A stretch of 64,000 nt of DNA from JAJEAD01 sp965221555 (GTDB lineage Bacteria; Pseudomonadota; Gammaproteobacteria; HK1), in assembly GCA_965221555.1 (NCBI GenBank), contig OZ244895.1:1860001-1924000 (forward strand), read 5' to 3'. Position 1 is the first letter of the stretch, and every line of letters starts with the position of its first letter. This document shows positions 34,020 to 43,285 of this stretch, piece after piece. The translations under genes and the position numbers were made by a program. Below the pieces are notes generated by a model. It did not search any database. It saw only the letters and a list, made by a program, of their open reading frames with translations, and was not told the origin of the DNA.

Positions 34020-36662
34020 TCAGCAGGCGTCCTGAAGGCGCTTGAGTTCGTAGAGCAGCTCCAGGGCCTGCCGCGGGCTCATCTCGTCGGGTGACAGATC
34101 GCGCAAGCGCGCCAGCACGGGATGCTCGTCCTTCGCTTCGAAGAGGTCGTACTGCCGATCGTGGGAAGGAAGGCCGGCCGGAGACCTCCCTCCCTCCAGG
34201 TCTCGCAGCAGTTCCCGGGCACTCTCGACCACGGGACCCGGCACTCCGGCCAGGGTGGCGACCTGCAGGCCGTAGCTGCGGCTCGCTGGACCCGGCCGGA
34301 CCCGGTACATGAACACCACTTCACGCCCGTGCTCGAGAACATCGAGATGGACGTTGGCGATGTTGCGCAAGTGTCGGGGCAGCTCGGTGAGCTCGAGGTA
34401 ATGGGTCGCGAAGAGGGTGAAGCATCGGATCTCGCCCGCGAGGTAAGCGGCAAAGGCCCACGCCAGCGACAGACCGTCGTAAGTACTGGTGCCCCGGCCG
34501 ACTTCATCGAGGAGCACCAGGCTGCGGGGAGTCGCGTTGTGCAGGATGTTTGCGGCCTCGCTCATCTCCACCATGAAGGTCGAACGTCCTCCCGCGACAT
34601 CGTCGGCGGCGCCGATACGGGTGAATATCCGATCCACCGGGCCGATGACGGCCTGTTGCGCGGGTACGTAGCACCCGATGTGGGCGAGCAGCACGATGAG
34701 TGCGCTCTGGCGCATGAAGGTCGATTTTCCGCCCATGTTCGGGCCGGTGATGAGCCACACGCGCTCCTCTTCCGAGAGCGTGAGATCGTTGGCGACGAAG
34801 TCGGTATCCCCAGTGCGCTCCACGACCGGATGCCGGCCGCCTTCGATGTGGATGCCCTCGTCCTCGCCAAGTGTCGGCGCCCGGTAGTCGAGCGCATCGG
34901 AGCGTTCCGCGAGGTTCGCGAGCACATCGATCTCGGCCACGCCGAGGGCGCACTCCTGGAGCTGCGGAAGACGCGTAACCAGGACATCGAGAATCTCCTC
35001 GTACAGCGTCTTCTCCCGGGCGAGCGCGCGCCCCCGCGCGCCCAGCACCCGGTCCTCGAATTGCTTCAGTTCCTCGCTGATGTAACGCTCGGCATGCTTC
35101 AGGGTCTGCCGACGGGTGTAGTCCGCGGGCGCCCGCTCGCACTGGCTGCGGGGAATCTCGATGTAGTAGCCGTGTACCCGGTTGTAGCCGACCTTGAGTC
35201 CGGGAATGCCGCTGCGCGCGCGTTCCCGGGCTTCGATGTCCTGCAGGAATGCGCCGGAGTCGTCCGCGAGGCGCCGATGCTCGTCCAGCTCGGCATCGAA
35301 TCCGGGAGCGATCACTCCCCCGTCGCGCAGCACCACCGGAGGGGTTGCCACGATCCCTCGTTGCAGCAGATCGCCGAGTTCGGGGAAGGAGCCGACCTTG
35401 TCGAGAAGCTCGGTGAGCAGCGGGGAGTCGAGTCCCCGGCCACTGGCCGCGAGGCGAGGCAGTGCGGCGATGCTCTCGCGCAGTTGCGCGAGGTCGCGCG
35501 GGCGGGCGGAACGCAACGCGACCCGCGCGAGGATCCGTTCGATGTCGCCGATATCGCGCAGAGCGCGGTGCAGGACTTCGTGCGCGCCCCCGGCGATCAG
35601 CGCGTCGAGCACCTGGAGGCGCAGATTCAACACCCGTCGGTCGCGAAGGGGGCGTAGCAGCCAGCGCCGCAGCAGCCGGCTCCCCATGGCGGTCGCACAG
35701 GCGTCGAGCACCCCGGCGAGCGTTCGCTCGCGCTCTCCGGACAGGCTGTCGACGAGTTCGAGGTTGCGTTGGGTGACCGCATCGAGCATCACCGTATCGC
35801 TCTGGCGTTCCAGCCGGATCGAACGGATGTGGGGAAGCGCGGTGCGCTGGGTTTCGCCCGCGTAGTGCAGCAGGCAGCCCGCGGCGGGTATGGCGCAGTG
35901 CCCCCGGTCCAGACCGAAGCCGTCGAGGTCGCGAGTGCGGAACTGGCTGCACAGTTGTCGGTATGCGCTGTCGGGATCGAAGTGCCAGGGCGGTACCTGG
36001 CGCAGGACGCCTTCCACCCGCATGGCCTCGGGAAGGCGAAGCGACTCGCTCACCAGCAACTCCGCCGGCCGCACGCGTTCGAACTCCGCGCCCAGGGCTT
36101 CCCCGTTCTCGGCCTGCAGACACGCGAAGCGCCCGGTGCTGAGGTCGAGTACCGCGACTCCGAAGCGAGCGCCCTCGGAGTGCACCGCCATGAGCAGAGA
36201 CTCCCGATCCCGATCGAGCAACGCTTCGTCGGTAAGCGTTCCCGGGGTCACGATGCGCGTCACTTCCCGATGCACCGGTCCCCGGCTGGTGGCGGGGTCT
36301 CCGATCTGCTCGCAGATGGCGGCGCCCTCTCCGCGGCGCAGCAGCCGGGCGAGATAGGCGTCCACGGAATGGGCGGGTACTCCCGCCATCGGGATCGCTT
36401 CGCCGCCGGACTGGCCGCGCGTGGTCAGGGCAATATCGAGGAGTGATGCCGCCCGCCGGGCGTCGTCGAAGAAGAGCTCGTAGAAGTCCCCCATCCGGTA
36501 GAAGAGCAGGATGTCGGGATGCTCGGCCTTGATGCGCAAGTACTGCGCCATGACCGGAGTGTGATCGGCGCCGCCGCGCCGGGCCGCGGGCGCGTCCCGT
36601 GCCTTGGTGGAGATACCACCGGGTACGGCTCCGGCGGAGGGAGAGGGGGGTCGGGCGGACAT
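34020..36662 (-). CDS. mutS: DNA mismatch repair protein MutS
   Basis: MutS recognises mismatches and starts methyl-directed or strand-directed repair with MutL. The 880-residue protein has the mismatch-contact Phe-x-Glu motif in YRMGDFYELFFDDA (about 57-64) and the connector, lever and clamp domains (YTRRQTLKHAERYISEELK). The ATPase has Walker A GPNMGGKSTFMRQ (about 638-650), VEMSEAANILHNATPRSLVLLDEVGRGTSTYDG and FATHYLEL. The frame extends to 36854; I use the ATG at 36662, which leaves a rather long, Pro/Ala-rich leader of about 35 residues before the conserved TPVMAQYL. It is divergent from htpG. Confidence 0.95.
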   Translation of the reverse strand: MSARPPSPSAGAVPGGISTKARDAPAARRGGADHTPVMAQYLRIKAEHPDILLFYRMGDFYELFFDDARRAASLLDIALTTRGQSGGEAIPMAGVPAHSVDAYLARLLRRGEGAAICEQIGDPATSRGPVHREVTRIVTPGTLTDEALLDRDRESLLMAVHSEGARFGVAVLDLSTGRFACLQAENGEALGAEFERVRPAELLVSESLRLPEAMRVEGVLRQVPPWHFDPDSAYRQLCSQFRTRDLDGFGLDRGHCAIPAAGCLLHYAGETQRTALPHIRSIRLERQSDTVMLDAVTQRNLELVDSLSGERERTLAGVLDACATAMGSRLLRRWLLRPLRDRRVLNLRLQVLDALIAGGAHEVLHRALRDIGDIERILARVALRSARPRDLAQLRESIAALPRLAASGRGLDSPLLTELLDKVGSFPELGDLLQRGIVATPPVVLRDGGVIAPGFDAELDEHRRLADDSGAFLQDIEARERARSGIPGLKVGYNRVHGYYIEIPRSQCERAPADYTRRQTLKHAERYISEELKQFEDRVLGARGRALAREKTLYEEILDVLVTRLPQLQECALGVAEIDVLANLAERSDALDYRAPTLGEDEGIHIEGGRHPVVERTGDTDFVANDLTLSEEERVWLITGPNMGGKSTFMRQSALIVLLAHIGCYVPAQQAVIGPVDRIFTRIGAADDVAGGRSTFMVEMSEAANILHNATPRSLVLLDEVGRGTSTYDGLSLAWAFAAYLAGEIRCFTLFATHYLELTELPRHLRNIANVHLDVLEHGREVVFMYRVRPGPASRSYGLQVATLAGVPGPVVESARELLRDLEGGRSPAGLPSHDRQYDLFEAKDEHPVLARLRDLSPDEMSPRQALELLYELKRLQDAC

Positions 36663-36696
36663 TGTCCCGGGAAGTGTATCCGCGGCCGGGTCGCGT

Positions 36697-36722
36697 CTTG
36701 AATCGACGCTTCGCGCCCACAT
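36697..36722 (+). promoter_or_regulatory. Candidate sigma32 (heat-shock) promoter of htpG
   Basis: CTTGAA (36697-36702) is followed after 13 bp by CCCACAT (36716-36722). This closely matches the heat-shock sigma factor consensus (CTTGAAA, 11-16 bp, CCCATnT), and it lies about 60 bp upstream of htpG, a classical heat-shock gene. Start near 36730. Confidence 0.7.
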
Positions 36723-36780
36723 CTTGGAGGGTCGATCGAGGACGGCGAGCCCATCCGGACCGGTATCAGGTGGAGCAGGC

Positions 36781-38853
36781 ATGAGCGCGGACGCAGAAAG
36801 GGAAACACGGGGATTCCAGACCGAGGTCAAGCAGTTGCTCGACCTCATGGTCAACTCGCTCTACAGCAACAAGGAGATCTTCCTGCGGGAGCTGGTCTCC
36901 AACGCTTCCGACGCGGCGGACAAGCTGCGTTTCGAAGCCTTGTCGAACGATAGGCTGTACGAGGGAGATGGAGATCTGGAGATCCGGATCGAGTTCGACA
37001 AGGAAGCGCGAACGCTGGCCGTGCGCGACAACGGCATCGGCATGGGCTATCAGGAGATCATCGAGAACCTGGGCACGATCGCCAGGTCCGGAACCCGGCA
37101 ATTCTTCGAATCCCTCACCGGCGATCGGGTTAAGGATTCCGAGCTCATCGGACAGTTCGGAGTGGGGTTCTATTCGTGTTTCATCGTCGCGGACAAGGTC
37201 ACGGTGAACTCCCGGCGGGCGGGAATGCCGGTGGAGGGCGGGGTGCGCTGGGAGTCGGGGGGCGACGGCGAGTACACGGTGGAGCGGGTGCCCATCGCCG
37301 CTCGCGGTACCGAGGTGATCCTCGCCCTGCGCGAAGGCGAGGACGAGTTCCTGGAGAGCTACCGGCTCCGCAACATCGTACGGCGCTACTCCGATCACAT
37401 CTCGATACCGATCCGGATGCCCAAGCCCGGCGACGACGCCGAGATGGAGACCGTCAACACGGCGACCGCGTTGTGGACCCGCGCCAAGAACGAAATCGAG
37501 GAGAACGAGTACAACGAGTTCTACAAGCACACCGCGCACGACTTCGAGGATCCGCTCGCACATGTGCACAGCCGGGTGGAGGGCAATCTCGAGTACACGT
37601 CGCTGTTCTACGTTCCGACCCGGGCGCCCTTCGATCTGTGGGATCGCAACGTACGCCGGGGCGTGAAGCTCTACGTGCGACGGGTCTTCATCATGGACGA
37701 TGCCGAGCAGCTCATGCCGCCCTACCTGCGTTTCGTGCGCGGGATCATCGATTCCTCCGATCTGCCGCTCAACGTGTCACGGGAAATCCTGCAGAAGGAC
37801 AAGCGCATCGATCAGATCCGATCCGGCTCCGTGAAGCGGGTGCTCGATCTCCTCTCGGCGATGGCAAAGAACGAGACCGAGAAGTACGCGACTTTCTGGA
37901 AGGAGTTCGGGAGAGTCCTGAAGGAGGGTGTCGTCGAAGATGCGAAGAGCCGCGACTCTATCGCGAGACTGCTGCGCTACGAGAGCAGCCGCAGCGCGGG
38001 TGAGGTCGATGTCTCCCTCGAGGACTACGTCGCACGCATGCGCGAAGGTCAGGAGCAGATCTACTATCTGACCGCAGATCGTCCGGAGACCGCGCGCAGC
38101 AGTCCTCACCTGGAGACATTCCGCGCGCACGACATCGAAGTGCTGCTCATGACCGACGAGGTCGACGAGTGGGTCGTCCACCACTTGACGGAGTTCGACG
38201 GCAAGTCGCTGCAATCGGTGTCCAGGGGAGAGCTCGATCTGAGCGCGATCGAAGGCGTCGAGGAATCCGGGGACGCGGAAGAGGACGAGGCGGGACACCG
38301 TGCGCTCACCGAGGAGATCGCCACTCACCTCGGGGACCGGGTGAGCGCGGTGCGCACCACTGCCCGCCTGACCACCTCCCCCGCGTGTCTGGTCGCGAAG
38401 GACGGTGAGCTCGGATCGAACTTCGAACGCCTGCTCCAGGCCGCGGGCCAGTCGGTGGAGTCCGCGAAGCCCGTGCTGGAGATCAACCCTTCCCACCCCC
38501 TCCTCGTGCGTTTTCCAAACGAGAAGAGCGAGTCGCGGCGCAAGGATCTGGCCCTGCTTCTCGTCGATCAGGCCACGCTCGCCGAGGGCGGTCGACTTGC
38601 CGATCCGGGCGAATTCGTAAGCCGCCTCAACCAGGTCCTGCTTGCCCTCGCCGACACTCCGGCCACTCCACCCCGGTCCGCGCGGAAGAAGAAGACCAGG
38701 GCGAAAGGCGCGGCCGGGGAGGGCAAGGTGCGAGCATCGAAGGCAAAGGCCGAAGGCGAGGAGCAAGGCTCGGGCGGAGCAGGAAAACCAAGGACGAAGG
38801 CGAAGGCGAAGGTGAAGGCGAGACCAAAGTCGAAGCCTGAATCCAGGGAGTAG
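36781..38853 (+). CDS. htpG: Chaperone HtpG (Hsp90) with a basic C-terminal extension
   Basis: HtpG is the bacterial Hsp90 ATPase chaperone. The 690-residue protein begins FQTEVKQLLDLMVNSLYSNKEIFLRELVSNASDAADKLR, with GHKL ATP motifs DNGIGM and GQFGVGFYSCF. The middle domain carries SSDLPLNVSREILQ, and the dimerisation domain contains ETAKPVLEINP-like ESAKPVLEINPSHPL. E. coli HtpG has 624 residues; here roughly the last 55 form a Lys/Ala/Gly-rich tail (KKKTRAKGA through KPKSKPE-like repeats) with no homology in the family. ATG 36781 has GGTGGAG upstream, and a sigma32-type promoter lies before it. Confidence 0.95.
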   Translation: MSADAERETRGFQTEVKQLLDLMVNSLYSNKEIFLRELVSNASDAADKLRFEALSNDRLYEGDGDLEIRIEFDKEARTLAVRDNGIGMGYQEIIENLGTIARSGTRQFFESLTGDRVKDSELIGQFGVGFYSCFIVADKVTVNSRRAGMPVEGGVRWESGGDGEYTVERVPIAARGTEVILALREGEDEFLESYRLRNIVRRYSDHISIPIRMPKPGDDAEMETVNTATALWTRAKNEIEENEYNEFYKHTAHDFEDPLAHVHSRVEGNLEYTSLFYVPTRAPFDLWDRNVRRGVKLYVRRVFIMDDAEQLMPPYLRFVRGIIDSSDLPLNVSREILQKDKRIDQIRSGSVKRVLDLLSAMAKNETEKYATFWKEFGRVLKEGVVEDAKSRDSIARLLRYESSRSAGEVDVSLEDYVARMREGQEQIYYLTADRPETARSSPHLETFRAHDIEVLLMTDEVDEWVVHHLTEFDGKSLQSVSRGELDLSAIEGVEESGDAEEDEAGHRALTEEIATHLGDRVSAVRTTARLTTSPACLVAKDGELGSNFERLLQAAGQSVESAKPVLEINPSHPLLVRFPNEKSESRRKDLALLLVDQATLAEGGRLADPGEFVSRLNQVLLALADTPATPPRSARKKKTRAKGAAGEGKVRASKAKAEGEEQGSGGAGKPRTKAKAKVKARPKSKPESRE

Positions 38854-38991
38854 CGTCTCTGCACGCCGACGGAAGTCTCGGGGAAGTGACGCGATCGGGA
38901 GGGGTCCGACCCGGAATTCTTCGTGCCGGTGGACCGCGTGGGCGGTGACCAGGCGCCGGCTCGAGATGCCCCCGGGTCCGCGAGGTGCGTC

Positions 38992-39915
38992 TTGAGCGAC
39001 CCGCGGGCTCGCGTTTTCCGGGAGCACGCCCGGCAGGCGGAAGACTGCCTGTCCCGCGTTCGCGACTACGTGCGCTGGGGCGCGAGCCGCTTCCAGGAAG
39101 CGGGTCTGTGTTTCGGCCACGGCTATGCGGATGCCCTGGACGAGGCGGTGGCGCTGGTGCTGCACGCCCTCCACCTCGAGCCTCGACCGCCGCCCGAGCT
39201 CTGGGCGGCCCGGCTGACACCGACCGAGCGTCGCGCGGTGCTGGACCTGTTGAGCCGGCGGATACTGGAGCGCGTTCCGACCGCGTACCTCGTCGGCCAC
39301 GCGTGGTTCGCGGGGCTGCGCTTGCGGACCGACCGACGGGCGCTGGTGCCACGTTCTCCGATCGGAGAGTGGATCGAACGCGGGTTCACGCCGTGGCTTG
39401 CCGCGGACGAGGTCGACGCGGTGCTCGATATCGGGACCGGCGGCGGATGCATCGCCATCGCGTGCGCCGTCGCCTTCCCCGGCGCTCGGGTAGATGCGGT
39501 GGATATCGACCCCGATGCGCTCTTGCTGGCCGGGGAGAACGTGCGCGACCACGGGCTCGAGGGGCGGGTGCGGCTGGTCGAGTCGGACCTCTTCGCCAGG
39601 GCTGGCGACGACTACGATCTGGTCGTCGCCAATCCGCCCTACGTCAGCCGGACCGAGTTTGAATCGCTTCCCGCCGAGTACCGGCACGAGCCCTCGGTCG
39701 GGCTGCGTGCGGGGGAAGACGGCATCGATCTCATCGTGCGCATTCTCGAAGAGGCTGGCCCTCGCCTGAAGAGCAAGGGCATCCTCGTGGTCGAGGCGGG
39801 CTCCTGTCGCTCCGCACTGGAGGCTCGGTACCCCGAACTGCCTTTCATCTGGCTCGAGATCGAGCGCGGGGGAGAGAACGTGTTCCTGCTGCACCGCGAA
39901 GATCTGCCGCGGTAG
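38992..39915 (+). CDS. prmB: Ribosomal protein L3 glutamine methyltransferase PrmB
   Basis: PrmB N5-methylates a glutamine of ribosomal protein L3 using SAM. The protein has the N-terminal helical domain (DYVRWGASRFQEAGLCFGHGYADALDEAVALVL), RVPTAYLVGHAWFAGL, VPRSPIGEWI, the SAM motif VLDIGTGGGCIAIACA, and the NPPY catalytic motif (VVANPPYVSRTEF), followed by RHEPSVGLRAGEDGIDLI. The frame opens at GTG 38923, but TTG 38992 is behind GAGGTG and gives 307 residues, close to E. coli (310); the start is uncertain. Confidence 0.92.
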   Translation: MSDPRARVFREHARQAEDCLSRVRDYVRWGASRFQEAGLCFGHGYADALDEAVALVLHALHLEPRPPPELWAARLTPTERRAVLDLLSRRILERVPTAYLVGHAWFAGLRLRTDRRALVPRSPIGEWIERGFTPWLAADEVDAVLDIGTGGGCIAIACAVAFPGARVDAVDIDPDALLLAGENVRDHGLEGRVRLVESDLFARAGDDYDLVVANPPYVSRTEFESLPAEYRHEPSVGLRAGEDGIDLIVRILEEAGPRLKSKGILVVEAGSCRSALEARYPELPFIWLEIERGGENVFLLHREDLPR

Positions 39916-39963
39916 GTGTGTTCACCGCGCGAACGCCACCCTTGGGAAGTCCGGACCCGGTCA

Positions 39964-39987
39964 CCGGCCGCCGTGACGTACGGCCGG
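39964..39987 (+). terminator. GC hairpin after prmB
   Basis: CCGGCCG (39964-39970) pairs with CGGCCGG (39981-39987) around a 10-nt loop, about 50 bp after prmB and before aroC. No U tract follows, so it is at most a Rho-assisted or processing structure. Confidence 0.3.
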
Positions 39988-40105
39988 GGCTGTCGTCCCC
40001 GACGCTTGCGTCATGGCGGGGCCCCGCGACCTGTGCCATGATGCGACTCGGTTGACCACGGCGGGCGCTGCGCCGGAACGCGACTCCAACCTGTAACCAG
40101 GAACG

Positions 40106-41230
40106 ATGCCGGGCAACACCATCGGCAAGCTCTTCGCGGTGACCTCCTTCGGTGAGAGTCACGGTCCGGCAATCGGGGTGACGGTGGATGGCTGTCCGCC
40201 GGGCCTCGACCTCGGCGAGGCCGACATTCAACCCGACCTGGAGCGTCGCCGCTCCGGCAAGAGTCGCCATACGTCGCAGCGGCGCGAAGCGGATGCGGTG
40301 CGGATCCTTTCCGGGGTGTTCGAGGGGCGCACGACCGGCACTCCGATCCAGTTGGTAATCGAAAACACCGATCAGCGCCCGCGAGACTACGAGAAGATCA
40401 AGAACGTCTTCCGGCCCGCGCACGCCGACTACGTGTACAGCCAGAAGTACGGAATCCGGGACTATCGAGGTGGCGGAAGGGCTTCGGCGCGCGAGACCGC
40501 GATGCGGGTGGCGGCCGGCGCGATAGCCAGGAAGTACTTGCGCGAGCGCCTGGGCATCGAAGTGCGCGGCTACCTGGCCCAGCTCGGGCCGCTCAAGGTG
40601 CGGGACTTCGACTGGGACGAAGTGGAGCGCAATCCCTTCTTCTGCCCCGATGCCGCCCTCGTGCGCGAGCTCGAACGCTTCATGGACGCGCTGCGCAAGG
40701 CGGGCGACTCGGCGGGAGCGCGGGTCAACGTGGTGGCGAGCGGCGTCCCGCCCGGGTTGGGCGAACCGGTGTTCGACCGGCTGGATGCGGCGCTCGCGCA
40801 CGCGCTCATGAGCATCAACGCGGTGCGCGGCGTCGAGATCGGAGCCGGCTTTGCCGCCGTTACCCAGAAGGGCAGCGAGCACCGGGACGAGATGTCCCCG
40901 GAGGGATTCCTGAGCAACAATGCGGGAGGGACTCTGGGCGGCATATCGACGGGACAGGACATCTTGGCCAGCATCGCCCTCAAGCCGACCTCCAGTCTGC
41001 GCCTCCCCGGGCGCAGCGTGGATGTGCATGGGGAGGCGGTGGAGGTCGTGACCCATGGCCGACACGACCCTTGCGTCGGCATCAGGGCTACCCCGATTGC
41101 GGAGGCGATGGTCGCGATCGTTCTCATGGATCACTGGCTCCGCCACCGCGCGCAGAACGCCGATGTCGAGACGAGCACTCCGGTGATACCCGCAAGGGTG
41201 GAGAAGGCGCACGGGCCGAGCGCATCCTGA
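40106..41230 (+). CDS. aroC: Chorismate synthase
   Basis: AroC converts EPSP to chorismate, the last common step of aromatic synthesis, using reduced FMN. The 374-residue product shows the three family signatures: GESHGPAIGVTVDGCPPG near the start, RRRSGKSRHTSQRREAD, and YRGGGRASARETAMRVAAGA mid-protein, plus NNAGGTLGGISTGQ and RHDPCVGIRATPIAEAM. ATG 40106 has AACCAGGAACG upstream (AGGA). Length is usual for the family. Confidence 0.96.
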   Translation: MPGNTIGKLFAVTSFGESHGPAIGVTVDGCPPGLDLGEADIQPDLERRRSGKSRHTSQRREADAVRILSGVFEGRTTGTPIQLVIENTDQRPRDYEKIKNVFRPAHADYVYSQKYGIRDYRGGGRASARETAMRVAAGAIARKYLRERLGIEVRGYLAQLGPLKVRDFDWDEVERNPFFCPDAALVRELERFMDALRKAGDSAGARVNVVASGVPPGLGEPVFDRLDAALAHALMSINAVRGVEIGAGFAAVTQKGSEHRDEMSPEGFLSNNAGGTLGGISTGQDILASIALKPTSSLRLPGRSVDVHGEAVEVVTHGRHDPCVGIRATPIAEAMVAIVLMDHWLRHRAQNADVETSTPVIPARVEKAHGPSAS

Positions 41231-41307
41231 CTTGGCGCCCGTGCCCGCGGCAGGCCACCGCCTGCTGATGCCGCATTGGCGCGTCGCACGCATGGCGCCT
41301 GACCAGC

Positions 41308-41432
41308 GGATTTCAGCTGTTCTCGTTCGCTTCGGGCGCCAGGAAGCCGGAGTGTGGGGCGCGCGGGCCGACAAGAAGCGAAAAGCGTAAGCGCTTCGAG
41401 GGAGTACGGCCCGCGACCGCGAGCGGATTGCC
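41308..41432 (+). repeat. Interspersed repeat copy 3 (diverged)
   Basis: An eroded copy with TCGCTTCGGGCGCCAGGAAGCCG matching the left end, and CTTCGAGGGAGTACGGCCCGCG followed by CGCGAGC matching the right half of copies 4 and 5. Terminal repeats are degraded. It lies between the convergent ends of aroC and tldD. Confidence 0.55.
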
Positions 41433-41494
41433 GCGCGCAAGCCAGGAAAACCGGTGCGACACCGAGGCCCGGGAGAACCCCGGGGGGCGCCGCG

Positions 41495-42940
41495 CTACCC
41501 GACGCTGACCCCTCCCACGGTCAATCCGTCGACCCGCAAGGTAGGTTGCCCCACTCCCACCGGCACCGTCTGCCCGTTCTTGCCGCAGATTCCGACGCCC
41601 CAGTCGAGCTCCAGGTCGTTGCCCACCATTTTCACGCGCGTGAGCACCTCGGGGCCGTTGCCGATCAGGGTGGCGCCCTTGACGGGACGGGTCACCTTGC
41701 CCTTCTCGATCAGGTAGGCCTCGCTCGCCGAGAACACGAACTTGCCCGAGGTGATGTCGACCTGCCCCCCGCGGAAACTGACCGCATAGAGTCCGTTCTC
41801 CACCGACTCGATGATCTCGGCGGGGTCGTGGGGGCCGGGCAACATGTACGTGTTCGTCATGCGTGGCATCGGCAGGTGGGCGTAGGACTCGCGCCGGCCG
41901 TTGCCGGTGGAACGGGTGCCCATGAGGCGGGCGTTCTGCCGATCCTGCATGTATCCGACCAGTCTTCCCTCCTCGATGAGGGTGGTGCACTGCGTCGGGG
42001 TGCCTTCGTCGTCGATGCTGAGCGAGCCCCGGCGGTTGGGGAGAGTGCCGTCGTCGACCACGGTGCAGGCCGAGGTCGCGACCATCTCCCCGATCAGACC
42101 CGAGAACGCCGAGCTGCCCTTGCGATTGAAGTCGCCCTCGAGCCCGTGACCGACCGCTTCGTGCAGGAGCACTCCGGGCCAGCCGGGGCCGAGCACCACG
42201 CTCATGGTGCCCGCGGGAGCGTCTTGCGCCTCCAGGGAAACCAGCGCCTGGCGCACCGCTTCTCGCGCGTATCGCAGAGCCCGCCCCTCCTCGAGGAAGT
42301 AGCGGTAGTCGTGGCGACCGCCCCCTCCCGAGCTCGCCTGCTCGCGGCGCGCGCCCTGCTCCGCCACCACACTCACGTTCAGGCGCACCAGGGGGCGCAG
42401 GTCCGCGGCGAGCCGGCCGTCCGCCGCCGCGACGAGCACCTGGTCGTGTTCACCGGCGAGACTGACGATGACCTGCTTGATTCTGGGGTCGCTCGCCCGG
42501 GCTTCGGCGTCCACCGCCCGAAGGAGCTCGATGCGCTCGCGTTCGTCAAAACTCTGCAGGGGATCGAGGGGCGGGTAGCGCTCCTTCACGCTCGGTGGCG
42601 TGCCCGCCCGCACCCGGCCATCGGCGCCGGCGCCGGCGATCGCGCGCGCGGCCCCCGCGGCTCGCTCGAGGGCGGGAAGCGCCACCTCGTCCGCGTAGGC
42701 GAAACCGCTCTTCTCCCCGCTGACCGCCCGCACGCCCACGCCCTGCTCGATGTTGTGGCTCCCCTCCTTGACGATGCCGTCCTCCAGCACCCAGGTCTCC
42801 GAGCGCACCGCCTGGAAGTAGAGGTCGGCGTCGTCCACCGCGTGTCCCAGGACCGAATCGAGGACTCGGGACAGCTCGCGCCGATCCAGTCCGCCCGGCT
42901 CCAGAATCTTGCGGGTGGCAGTTTCGAGGGCATCGCCCAT
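41495..42940 (-). CDS. tldD: Metalloprotease TldD
   Basis: TldD forms a heterodimeric metalloprotease with TldE (PmbA) that degrades unfolded peptides and matures microcins and the CcdA antitoxin. The 481-residue protein is the same length as E. coli TldD and carries the zinc motif HEAVGHGLEGD (HExxxH, about residues 261-265), GTLPNRRGSLSIDDEGTP, ARLMGTRSTGNGRRESYAHLPMPRMTNTY and GLYAVSFRGGQVDITSGKFVFSASEAYLIE. ATG 42940 is chosen by family fit; the frame continues upstream through an interspersed repeat. tldE is not in the window. Confidence 0.95.
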   Translation of the reverse strand: MGDALETATRKILEPGGLDRRELSRVLDSVLGHAVDDADLYFQAVRSETWVLEDGIVKEGSHNIEQGVGVRAVSGEKSGFAYADEVALPALERAAGAARAIAGAGADGRVRAGTPPSVKERYPPLDPLQSFDERERIELLRAVDAEARASDPRIKQVIVSLAGEHDQVLVAAADGRLAADLRPLVRLNVSVVAEQGARREQASSGGGGRHDYRYFLEEGRALRYAREAVRQALVSLEAQDAPAGTMSVVLGPGWPGVLLHEAVGHGLEGDFNRKGSSAFSGLIGEMVATSACTVVDDGTLPNRRGSLSIDDEGTPTQCTTLIEEGRLVGYMQDRQNARLMGTRSTGNGRRESYAHLPMPRMTNTYMLPGPHDPAEIIESVENGLYAVSFRGGQVDITSGKFVFSASEAYLIEKGKVTRPVKGATLIGNGPEVLTRVKMVGNDLELDWGVGICGKNGQTVPVGVGQPTLRVDGLTVGGVSVG

Positions 42941-42993
42941 GTCGATCGCTCCGGCTCGCGGGGTGAGCGTCGAGGATAGCATCCCGCTTGGCC

Positions 42994-43285
42994 CGGATGT
43001 TTCACCGATTTTCGGCCGCTTCGGGCGCCAAGATGCCGTGATAGCAGGAAGCACGGACTGAGAGACGCGCAACGGCGAGCCGGAAACAGGCGAAGCGCCA
43101 GTGGCGCGCACGGATCGGCGAGCGGGCAAGCCAAGGATGGCTTGCCCAGGCCGGAAAGCTTCGCCCAAGGACTGCGGAGCCGAGCAGGTAGCCGACACTA
43201 CGTCGAAAGCGGCGCGACGGAGGGAGGCCCGCTATCACGAGCATATTGGCGTCCGCGAGTTGAGAAGTCGGTGAAATGTCCGGGT
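42994..43285 (+). repeat. Interspersed MITE-like repeat copy 4 (most complete)
   Basis: About 290 bp bounded by imperfect inverted ends: left CCCGGATGTTTCACCGATTT (from 42994), right AAGTCGGTGAAAT (43265-43277) then GTCCGGG. The inverted similarity extends inward to GGCGCCAAGATGC on the left and GCATATTGGCGTCC on the right, so terminal repeats reach about 45 bp. Internal hairpins: GCGCC-AGT-GGCGC (43095-43107), GGGCAAGCC-AAGGAT-GGCTTGCCC (43124-43147), and GTAG-CCGACA-CTAC (43188-43201). It encodes no transposase. It lies between the divergent tldD and hom starts, ending 4 bp before a likely hom promoter. Confidence 0.9.
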
